From: Streptomyces spinosisporus
GTDB lineage: Bacteria; Actinomycetota; Actinomycetes; Streptomycetales; Streptomycetaceae
Length of the DNA stretch: 64,000 nt
Assembly: GCF_022698145.1 (NCBI RefSeq)
Contig: NZ_JALDAX010000001.1
Location: 682,001 to 746,000 of the forward strand
Direction: 5' to 3'
Under the pieces are notes generated by a model, which saw only the letters and a list, made by a program, of their open reading frames with translations, was not told the DNA's origin and searched no databases. Below are positions 49,895 through 58,236 of this stretch, in pieces (position 1 is the first letter of the stretch; the number at the start of each line of letters is the position of its first letter). Made by a program: the position numbers and the translations under genes.

Positions 49895-50884
49895 ATGACC
49901 ACCACGACCCTCAAAGAGCCGGTGAGGGGAAGTTCCACCGGAGCGGCGGCGCCCGAACAGCGTCGCCGCCCCGGGCGGATCCGCCGGATCGGACTGCCCT
50001 ACCTGCTTCTGCTGCCCGCCCTGCTGCTCGAACTCCTGGTCCACCTGGTGCCGATGGTCATCGGCATCGTGATGAGCTTCAAGGAGCTCACCCAGTTCTA
50101 CATCCGCGACTGGGGCACCGCGCCCTGGACCGGCTTCGGCAACTACTCGGTGTCGGTGGACTTCGACGCCCCGGTCGGCAAGGCCCTGCTGCACTCCTTC
50201 TTCGTCACCGTCGGCTTCACCCTGCTGTCGGTCGGCCTGTGCTGGCTGATCGGCACGACGGCGGCGATCTACATGCAGGACACCTTCCGCGGCCGCGGTC
50301 TGCTGCGGGCCCTGTTCCTGGTGCCGTACGCCCTGCCGGTCTACGCGGCCGTCATCACCTGGGTGTTCATGTTCCAGCACGACAACGGCCTGGTGAACCA
50401 CGTCCTGCACGACCAGCTGCACCTCACCGACAAGCGGTCGTTCTGGCTGATCGGCGACAACAGCTTCTGGGCGCTGCTGATCACGCACGTCTGGAAGGGC
50501 TGGCCGTTCGCCTTCCTCATCGTCATGGCCGGACTGCAGAACATCCCCAAGGAGCTGTACGAGGCGGCAGCACTGGACGGGGCGGGCATGCTGCAGCAGA
50601 TCCGCCGCATCACCCTGCCGTCCCTGCGGCCGGTCAACCAGGTGCTGGTCCTGGTGCTGTTCCTGTGGACGTTCAACGACTTCAACACGCCGTACGTCCT
50701 GTTCGGCAAGGCCGCCCCCGAGGCCGCGGACCTCATCTCGGTCCACATCTACCAGGCGTCCTTCGTCACCTGGAACTTCGGCACCGGCTCCGCGATGTCC
50801 GTGCTCCTGCTGCTGTTCCTGCTGGTCGTGACCGGCGTGTATCTGGTGTTCACCTCACGCGGACGGAGGACCGGCGATGTCTGA
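49895..50884 (+). CDS. Sugar ABC transporter permease (MalF/CebF type)
   Basis: This 329-residue membrane protein has six core helices and the permease EAA loop EAAALDGAGMLQQIRRITLPSL. Its N-terminal cytoplasmic tail is basic (EQRRRPGRIRRI). It starts 5 bp after the binding-protein stop and overlaps the next permease by 8 bp. No ATPase gene is in the operon, as is typical for Streptomyces CUT1 systems, which use the shared MsiK ATPase. That makes energising by MsiK the expected case. Confidence 0.94.
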   Translation: MTTTTLKEPVRGSSTGAAAPEQRRRPGRIRRIGLPYLLLLPALLLELLVHLVPMVIGIVMSFKELTQFYIRDWGTAPWTGFGNYSVSVDFDAPVGKALLHSFFVTVGFTLLSVGLCWLIGTTAAIYMQDTFRGRGLLRALFLVPYALPVYAAVITWVFMFQHDNGLVNHVLHDQLHLTDKRSFWLIGDNSFWALLITHVWKGWPFAFLIVMAGLQNIPKELYEAAALDGAGMLQQIRRITLPSLRPVNQVLVLVLFLWTFNDFNTPYVLFGKAAPEAADLISVHIYQASFVTWNFGTGSAMSVLLLLFLLVVTGVYLVFTSRGRRTGDV

Positions 50885-51746
50885 CGCCCGAGTGTCCAAG
50901 TCGCCCATGGCGCCGCCGAGTTCCTTCCTGTGGTCCCGGCGGATCTTCCTCACCCTGCTCACCGGCTTCGTGCTCATCCCGGTGTACGTCATGGTCTCCA
51001 GCTCGCTGAAGCCCCTCGCGGACGTCACGGGCAAGTTCCGCTGGCTGCCCAGCGGGCTGACGATCCGGCCGTACATCGACATCTGGTCGACCGTCCCGCT
51101 CGCGAAGTACTTCATGAACTCGCTGATCGTGGCGGTCTCGGCGACCGTGTGCTCGGTGGTGGTCGCGGTGTTCGCCGCCTACGCCGTCAGCCGCTACAAC
51201 TTCCGCGGCAAGCGCGTCTTCACGGTCACCGTCCTGTCCACCCAGATGTTCCCGGGCATCCTCTTCCTCCTCCCGCTGTTCCTCCTCTACGTCAACATCG
51301 GCAACGCCACGGGCATCGCCCTGTTCGGCTCACGAGGCGGCCTGATCCTCACCTATCTCACCTTCTCCCTCCCCTTCTCGATCTGGATGCTGATCGGTTA
51401 CTTCGACTCGGTGCCGCGCGACCTCGACGAGGCGGCACTGGTGGACGGCTGCGGACCGCTGGGCGCGCTGTTCCGGATCGTCGTACCGGCCGCGATCCCC
51501 GGCATCGTCGCCGTCGCCGTCTACGCCTTCATGACCGCCTGGGGCGAGGTGCTGTTCGCCTCGGTCATGACCAACGACACCACCCGCACCCTGGCCGTCG
51601 GCCTCCAGGGCTACTCCACGCTCAACGACGTCTACTGGAACCAGATCATGGCCGCCTCGCTGGTCGTCAGCGTGCCCGTGGTGGCCGGCTTCCTGCTGCT
51701 GCAGCGCTATCTCGTCGCCGGGCTCACCGCAGGAGCCGTCAAGTGA
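50877..51746 (+). CDS. Sugar ABC transporter permease (MalG/CebG type)
   Basis: This 289-residue membrane protein has six helices. It has the N-terminal [20 protein letters not shown] segment and the EAA loop [39 protein letters not shown], typical of MalG/CebG. It overlaps the preceding permease by 8 bp and the possible GTG start of the beta-glucosidase by 4 bp. It completes the membrane channel. As with its partner, there is no ATPase nearby. Confidence 0.94.
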   Translation: MSDARVSKSPMAPPSSFLWSRRIFLTLLTGFVLIPVYVMVSSSLKPLADVTGKFRWLPSGLTIRPYIDIWSTVPLAKYFMNSLIVAVSATVCSVVVAVFAAYAVSRYNFRGKRVFTVTVLSTQMFPGILFLLPLFLLYVNIGNATGIALFGSRGGLILTYLTFSLPFSIWMLIGYFDSVPRDLDEAALVDGCGPLGALFRIVVPAAIPGIVAVAVYAFMTAWGEVLFASVMTNDTTRTLAVGLQGYSTLNDVYWNQIMAASLVVSVPVVAGFLLLQRYLVAGLTAGAVK

Positions 51747-51775
51747 CCAACACCCCCCGCATCGAAAGGACTTCC

Positions 51776-53140
<1,365 letters not shown>

Positions 53141-53148
53141 CACGAACG

Positions 53149-53188
53149 GCGGTGGGCGCACGTTTTTAGGGGAGCTTGCGCCCACCGC
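53149..53188 (+). terminator. Intrinsic terminator hairpin after the beta-glucosidase gene
   Basis: A perfect 12-bp stem (53149-53160 with 53177-53188) encloses a 16-nt loop that contains TTTTT. It is 9 bp after the stop codon and separates the sugar operon from the defence genes. Confidence 0.8.
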
Positions 53189-53277
53189 ACCCCGGGAGCC
53201 GCCCTCCGATCAGTGAACAGGTAAAGCGGCAGCTCAGGCATCACTCCGGCTGTCCAGGTAACCTCTAACTCATCGTC

Positions 53278-53370
53278 ATTGCGGCCCGACGGGCTTCCGC
53301 TCCGCCTCGGTGGAGTCTCGAAGGACATGCCCCCACCCGCACGAGTCATTTCGTGCTGCCCGGGGGAAGG
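53278..53370 (+). promoter_or_regulatory. Structured leader of the first nuclease-helicase gene (Shine-Dalgarno in a hairpin)
   Basis: The leader opens with a 21-nt block (53278-53298) identical to 55367-55387, including the hairpin GCCC-GAC-GGGC. It ends in a second structure: CCCCC (53330-53334) can pair with GGGGG (53362-53366), the Shine-Dalgarno run. Inside is a 6-bp stem GCACGA/TCGTGC (53339-53344 with 53351-53356). A possible -10 (TAACCT, 53259-53264) lies 13 nt before the block. Ribosome access would need this hairpin to open. Confidence 0.65.
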
Positions 53371-53372
53371 TC

Positions 53373-55259
53373 TTGCTGTTCCGCGCGTCTGCGAAAACGA
53401 TCGCCGCCAGGGCGCTCGACAGTTCGCTGTACCTCCACCTCACCGAGCAGTTCTCCCACTTGCACGGCTACCAGCCCAGTCCTTCGGAGGCCCGGTCGTG
53501 GGAGCGGAGTATCCCCACGCTGACCGCCGCGCTCAATGACGCGGGTCTCGGCGACGTGGAGGTGATGCTCGAATACGCGCTCCCGATGAACAGCAAGCGG
53601 GCCGACGCGGTCCTCGCCGGCGTCCATCCGCGCACGGGCGCCCCCTCCTACGTCGTGGTGGAACTCAAGCAGTGGAGCGATGTCGTACCCGACGAGGACG
53701 ATCCGGTCCTCTGCCACGTCGTCTCCTACGCGCAGCCGGTCCTCAACCCGATCGAGCAGGTGCGCCGCTACTGCGAGTACCTCGTCAACTTCAACGGCGC
53801 GGTCGCCGACCATCCGGAGAGAGTCGGTGGCGTGGCTTTCCTGCACAACGCGACCGAGTTCGATGTCGGCGCACTGCGCGAGATCGAGTCCGGCGAGTGG
53901 GGCCAGTTGTTCGCGGGTGACAGCCGTGGCGGGTTCATCGACTACCTCCGCGCCCGGCTGAGCCCCGCGCATCCGGGCGCCGCTGCCGCTGACGCGCTCC
54001 TTGCGGGCAAGACCGTTCCGTCGACGCAGTTGATGGCCGTCGCGGCCCAGGAGGTCCGCGAGCGTGAGCAGTTCGTGCTCCTCGACGAGCAGCAGGTCGC
54101 CTACCGCAAGGTGCTCAACGCCGTACGCAGGGCCCAGCGGTCCGACCACAAGGAGGTAGTGGTCATCACCGGTGGTCCCGGCACCGGCAAGAGCGTGATC
54201 GCTCTCTCCTTGCTCGGCGAGTTGTACCGGCAAGGTGTTCCGGCCCTGCACGCGACCGGTTCCCAGTCCTTCACCAAGACGATGCGCAAGGTCGCGGGCG
54301 CGCGCAAGCGCGAAGTGCAGGACCTCTTCAAGTACTTCAACAGCTTCATGACGACAGAGAAAAACAGCCTCGACGTGTTGGTCTGCGACGAGGCCCACCG
54401 CATCCGTGAGACATCGGCCAACCGGTACACGCCGGCCGCGCGTCGGACCGGCAAGCGCCAGATCGACGAGCTGATGGACGTGGCCAAGGTGCCCGTCTTC
54501 CTGCTCGACGAGCATCAGGTCGTGCGCCCGGGCGAGATGGGCACGGTGGAGGACATCCGAGCCGCGGCGGCCCGCAGAGGGCTGAACTGCCCGGTCGTCA
54601 GGCTCGAGAGTCAGTTCCGCTGCGGTGGGAGCGACGCCTACCTGCGCTGGGTGGTGCGGCTTCTGGGCCTGGAGCCAGGCGGCCCGGTCGTATGGGACCC
54701 GGACGACCGCATGCAACTCCTGCTGGCCGACAGCCCGGAGGAGATGGAGAGCTTCCTGGACGGCCGCCGTGGCCGGGGCTACAGCGCCCGCATGTCGGCC
54801 GGCTACTGCTGGCCGTGGTCGCCGGAGCCCAAGCCGGGACAGCCCCTGCCGGCCGACGTACGGATCGGCGACTGGGCGCGTCCCTGGAACCTGCGCGGCG
54901 AACGCTCCGTCTCGGGCGCACCGCCGTCCGCCCTGTGGGCCACGGACCCGGCGGGCTTCGGCCAGGTCGGCTGCGTCTACACCGCCCAGGGCTTCGAGTA
55001 CGACTGGTCCGGCGTCATCATCGGCCCCGATCTGGTGTGGCGCGGCGACCGCTGGGTGACGGACCGAACCGCGTCCAAGGACCCGGTGTTCAAGCGCTCC
55101 ACGCCGGACGCCGACGTGGACCGCCTGATCCGCAACACGTACAAGGTGCTGCTGACCCGCGGGATGGTCGGCACGGTCGTGTACTCCACGGATCCGGAGA
55201 CCCAGGAGAAACTTCGGGAATTGGTCGGCACTGAGCGGCGCGTGACCGTTCTGGCGTGA
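53373..55259 (+). CDS. PD-(D/E)XK-like nuclease fused to Schlafen-group-3/DUF2075-type helicase, copy 1
   Basis: This protein is 628 residues from the TTG at 53373. The N-terminal third carries a PD-(D/E)XK-like core: Asp78 in RADAVLAG, and Glu97-Leu-Lys99 in VVVELKQW. Residues about 260-620 form a helicase-like ATPase with Walker A GGPGTGKS (267-274), DEAHRIRE, LLDEHQVVRPGEMG, SQFRCGGSDAYLRW, YTAQGFEYDWSG and NTYKVLLTRG. That set matches the DUF2075 / SLFN group 3 helicase domain. TTG is chosen because homology to the next gene starts there and the GTG at 53310 lies inside the conserved non-coding leader. It is probably a phage-defence effector, given its position upstream of BREX genes. Confidence 0.83.
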   Translation: MLFRASAKTIAARALDSSLYLHLTEQFSHLHGYQPSPSEARSWERSIPTLTAALNDAGLGDVEVMLEYALPMNSKRADAVLAGVHPRTGAPSYVVVELKQWSDVVPDEDDPVLCHVVSYAQPVLNPIEQVRRYCEYLVNFNGAVADHPERVGGVAFLHNATEFDVGALREIESGEWGQLFAGDSRGGFIDYLRARLSPAHPGAAAADALLAGKTVPSTQLMAVAAQEVREREQFVLLDEQQVAYRKVLNAVRRAQRSDHKEVVVITGGPGTGKSVIALSLLGELYRQGVPALHATGSQSFTKTMRKVAGARKREVQDLFKYFNSFMTTEKNSLDVLVCDEAHRIRETSANRYTPAARRTGKRQIDELMDVAKVPVFLLDEHQVVRPGEMGTVEDIRAAAARRGLNCPVVRLESQFRCGGSDAYLRWVVRLLGLEPGGPVVWDPDDRMQLLLADSPEEMESFLDGRRGRGYSARMSAGYCWPWSPEPKPGQPLPADVRIGDWARPWNLRGERSVSGAPPSALWATDPAGFGQVGCVYTAQGFEYDWSGVIIGPDLVWRGDRWVTDRTASKDPVFKRSTPDADVDRLIRNTYKVLLTRGMVGTVVYSTDPETQEKLRELVGTERRVTVLA

Positions 55260-55366
55260 TCGACCCGCTGGATCCGCAACATTTCCGCCAACTTACCGCT
55301 GGAACAACGTGAGTTGGCGAGAGGAGCTCGCGTGAGCCGTCGGGCTCCCTAAGATCACCCCTACCA

Positions 55367-55439
55367 ATTGCGGCCCGACGGGCTTCCTTTACGCGAGGAC
55401 ACGCCCCCACCCGCACGAGTCACTCGTGCCCTGGGGGAA
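55367..55439 (+). promoter_or_regulatory. Structured leader of the second nuclease-helicase gene (duplicate of the first)
   Basis: It shares the 21-nt block and much of the following sequence with 53278-53370. The outer stem CCCCCA (55404-55409) pairs with TGGGGG (55432-55437), the Shine-Dalgarno. The inner stem GCACGAG/CTCGTGC (55413-55419 with 55423-55429) has a TCA loop. The outer pair A-T here is A/C in copy 1, and the inner stem is 7 rather than 6 bp, so the pairing persists although bases changed. A -10-like TAAGAT (55350-55355) sits 11 nt upstream of the block. Confidence 0.65.
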
Positions 55440-55446
55440 CCACCTC

Positions 55447-57585
55447 GTGTCGATGCTCCTGCTGAGGCTGTCTGCGCAGGATCTGCTCTCATTGAACTCG
55501 AGGCGCCGGATGGTGCCCCACCTCGCCGCTCGGTGGAAGCACTTCCGGCAGACCGATGCCTCGCTCTCCGAACGAACCGCCTGGGCGGAAAGCCTGGTCG
55601 AACTGGCCAAGGACCTCATCGAGGCCGGCCGCGGCAACGTGGAGATGATCGTCGAATGTGCCCCGACCGTCGACGAAGCCGAGAATCCCCGTGACCAGCG
55701 CCTGATCGACGTGGTGCTGGCCGGCCACCACCCGGAGACCTACCGCCCGTCATTCCAACTCGTCGAGCTGAAGCGCTGGTCCACGGTCACGAGGGTCGAG
55801 CAGGCCACTGCCGAACTGGTCCACGTGCCGGGCATCTTCGAGCCGAAACGACACCCCGCCCTGCAGCTGCGCGAGTACTTCGAGCTTTTCACGGGCGACA
55901 AAGGGCCGTTGGCCGGGCACCTCATCGAGTGCGGCGGGTTCACCTATCTCCACAACGCCACGGAGGAGTCGGTACGACCGCTGCTGGCGGCGGAAGCACC
56001 CATGGGCCCCTACGCGCGCACCTACACCAAGGACCGGCGCGACCGGTTGCTCTCCGACTTACGCACGCACTTCGCAGAAGCGGGCGCCGACTCGGCGGCC
56101 GAACTCCTGCTGAAAGGCATGAACCTCCGCAACACACCGCTCCTCGACGCGATGATCAAGTCGCGCGGCGAGGACACCGTGTTCCAACTGCGCGGCAAGC
56201 AGAAGGAAGTGGCCGAGGACGTACTGGGCAGGGCGTCGCTCATCCTCGGTGACCCGGACCAGCCGAGCCTCATGGCGGACGACCGTCGCGCCGTGTTCAT
56301 CATCACGGGAGGCGCGGGCACGGGAAAGAGCGCTGTCGGACTGGAACTCAAGGCAGAGTTCGAAGCCGAGGGCCGAACGGTCAAGTACGCGAGCGGCAGC
56401 CGAGCCTTCAACGGGGCGCTTCAGGAGCACGTCGGTTACGGCGACAAAGAGTTCAAGGAGAGCTTCGCCTACTTCAGCAACTTCGTCACGCCACCCGAGC
56501 CACCTCTCGATGTCCTCATCTGCGACGAGGCGCACCGCCTGCGGGACCGCACCACCAACCGCTACCTGCCCGCTGAGCAGCAGGGAACGAAACCCCAGGT
56601 GGACGAGCTGCTGGATGCCTCCCGTCTCACGGTGTTCTTCCTCGACGGCAGCCAGACGGTGCGCCCGAACGAGGTGGGCACGGTCGACCTGATCGAGAAC
56701 GCCGCCAAGGGCCGTGGCATCGTGCCGGCCCGCCACGAACTCACCGACCAGTACCGCTGCGGCGGAAGCGACGCCTATGTGCACTGGGTACGGAGTGTCC
56801 TGGGACTGACCGAAGAGGCACTGGGACCGTGGACCCCTGACGGGCTGATGCATGTCGAGGTCGCCGACAGCCCGGAGGAACTGGAACGGATCATCAGGAC
56901 GGAGGCCGAGGCCGGCGCCTCCGCCCGCATGGTCGCCGGCTTCTGCTGGCCCTGGACCAAGCCGCAGGGCAAGGGCACGAAGAGATGGCTGGAGGCCGAC
57001 GTCCGGATCGGCGACTGGCACCGCCCCTGGAACGCCGACAGCACCAGCTGGTGCGAGAACGGGACGGTGCCTCCTTCGAGGATCTGGTCGGTGGACCCGG
57101 CCGGGATCAACCAGATCGGCTGCGTCTACACCGCCCAAGGCCTGGAGTGGGACTGGTGCGGCGTGATCATGGGCGAGGACATGGTGCGCCGCGACGGCCA
57201 TTGGGTCTTCCGGCGAGGCAAGACCCGCAAGGACCCGGAAACGGGGGCCAAGCGTGTCGCGGTCCCCGGTTCCTTCGACCCGAGACTGCGGTGGAAGAGC
57301 CTGAGTGAGGAGGACTTCGCGCGGTGCGTCCGGCACGCGTACCACGTCCTCATGACCCGTGCGAGCCGCGCGACCGTCCTGTACTCCACGGACGAGGAGA
57401 CACAGGCGTACCTCAAAGCAGTCGTCGGTGACGTGCACATACACGGCCTGCGGCCCACGTGGGACAACCTCCCGGCCGTGGCCAGGGTCTCTCACCTTCC
57501 GCGCCCGAAGGGGAAGCGCAAACGCCAACGCAGCCGGAAGAAGAAGCAGAACCAGAGCCTTGCCGACCAGCGGCCTCTCTTCTGA
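55447..57585 (+). CDS. PD-(D/E)XK-like nuclease fused to Schlafen-group-3/DUF2075-type helicase, copy 2
   Basis: This 712-residue paralogue of the preceding gene has the same layout. Asp88 (LIDVVLAG) and Glu107-Leu-Lys109 (LVELKRW) form the nuclease signature. Walker A is GGAGTGKS (288-295), followed by DEAHRLRD, LDGSQTVRPNEVG, QYRCGGSDAYVHW, YTAQGLEWDWCG and HVLMTRA. The C-terminus ends in a basic tail (RPKGKRKRQRSRKKKQ), suggesting nucleic-acid binding. The GTG at 55447 is 7 nt from the GGGGGAA site; ATG 55453 is an alternative. Residue 205 is encoded by TTA (56059-56061), a codon read only by the bldA tRNA in Streptomyces. A terminator hairpin follows the stop. Confidence 0.83.
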   Translation: MSMLLLRLSAQDLLSLNSRRRMVPHLAARWKHFRQTDASLSERTAWAESLVELAKDLIEAGRGNVEMIVECAPTVDEAENPRDQRLIDVVLAGHHPETYRPSFQLVELKRWSTVTRVEQATAELVHVPGIFEPKRHPALQLREYFELFTGDKGPLAGHLIECGGFTYLHNATEESVRPLLAAEAPMGPYARTYTKDRRDRLLSDLRTHFAEAGADSAAELLLKGMNLRNTPLLDAMIKSRGEDTVFQLRGKQKEVAEDVLGRASLILGDPDQPSLMADDRRAVFIITGGAGTGKSAVGLELKAEFEAEGRTVKYASGSRAFNGALQEHVGYGDKEFKESFAYFSNFVTPPEPPLDVLICDEAHRLRDRTTNRYLPAEQQGTKPQVDELLDASRLTVFFLDGSQTVRPNEVGTVDLIENAAKGRGIVPARHELTDQYRCGGSDAYVHWVRSVLGLTEEALGPWTPDGLMHVEVADSPEELERIIRTEAEAGASARMVAGFCWPWTKPQGKGTKRWLEADVRIGDWHRPWNADSTSWCENGTVPPSRIWSVDPAGINQIGCVYTAQGLEWDWCGVIMGEDMVRRDGHWVFRRGKTRKDPETGAKRVAVPGSFDPRLRWKSLSEEDFARCVRHAYHVLMTRASRATVLYSTDEETQAYLKAVVGDVHIHGLRPTWDNLPAVARVSHLPRPKGKRKRQRSRKKKQNQSLADQRPLF

Positions 57586-57597
57586 CTTCTGAGGAGA

Positions 57598-57622
57598 GTG
57601 GCGGGCTCTCCGGGCCCGCCAC
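57598..57622. terminator. Bidirectional terminator hairpin
   Basis: A perfect 9-bp stem (GTGGCGGGC 57598-57606 with 57614-57622) lies between the nuclease-helicase gene and the convergent small membrane-protein gene. Confidence 0.75.
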
Positions 57623-57631
57623 ATACCTGCC

Positions 57632-57760
57632 TCAGACGAGCAGGTGCGCTGCCGCCGCCAGCGCCTCCAACACCAGGTTGGAGACGATTCCGGCGGCGGC
57701 GCCGACGAGGATCTCGCGGATCCAGCGACGACGCGCAGGCTTGTACTCGACCGGTTCCAT
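57632..57760 (-). CDS. Small single-span membrane protein (42 aa)
   Basis: A 42-residue frame starts at the ATG 57760, six nt after GGAGTGG on the minus strand. It reads MEPVEYKPARRRWIREILVG and continues with one hydrophobic helix (AAAGIVSNLVLEALAAAAHL). The Arg-rich segment before the helix gives a clear inside-positive topology. It is on the opposite strand to its neighbours and close to the terminator. In a defence island, small membrane proteins can be toxins or membrane partners, but I see no antitoxin, so I offer no function. A longer frame upstream has no ribosome site and covers a region with poor coding bias. Confidence 0.55.
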   Translation of the reverse strand: MEPVEYKPARRRWIREILVGAAAGIVSNLVLEALAAAAHLLV

Positions 57761-58236
57761 GAAGGGCCACTCCAGGTTGTGAGTGCGGAATGGCAGGGAT
57801 CGCCCTACCGGGCATCCGCCCTCACCGAAGTGAGGTCCACGTGGTGGATTCACCATCCGTCACTCACGACCAGCGAACTGGCCCGGCTCCGCCTCGTACC
57901 CTCCGGGAAGGTGCGCAGCGAAGGACAAGCTTAGCGGATGGTTCGGACGAGGAATGGGGTCAACTTCCGGCCGACTGGCGCGAGTTGGTGCTCGCGATCC
58001 GTTTGATGACTGGGAAGGGCCTTTCGACGAGACAGTGCTCGCTCCGTGAAGATTTGAGTGCGTGCCTGCCGTGACGTGGGCGAATGTCGCGTATGCACTT
58101 CCTTCACGGGGGCTCCTCATGTCGGTCCCAGCCACTAGGATCTACTCACCTGGGGGTTTTCGCCCTCGCCTGACGGGTAGCTCCCGAAGCTCCCGGTCAG
58201 GCGGGTGAACGTTTCGACTAGCGGGGATGGCAGCAG
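57761..58236. other. Gene-poor interval before pglW
   Basis: This 476-bp interval has no confident gene. A plus-strand frame within it ends at 58074 and includes WGQLPADWRELVLAIRLMTG, which looks protein-like (two Trp, acidic) but lacks a ribosome site and has weak third-position bias. It may be a relic. A -10-like TAGGAT (58136-58141) precedes pglW, with no convincing -35. pglW starts at ATG 58237. Confidence 0.4.

Noticed and set aside
53310..53372. GTG at 53310 as the start of the first nuclease-helicase gene
   Set aside because: It lies inside the conserved leader that is non-coding in the paralogue; homology begins at the TTG 53373.
57790..58074. 94-residue plus-strand frame before pglW
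   Set aside because: It has no ribosome site and weak coding bias. It is recorded only as a possible relic in the gene-poor interval.
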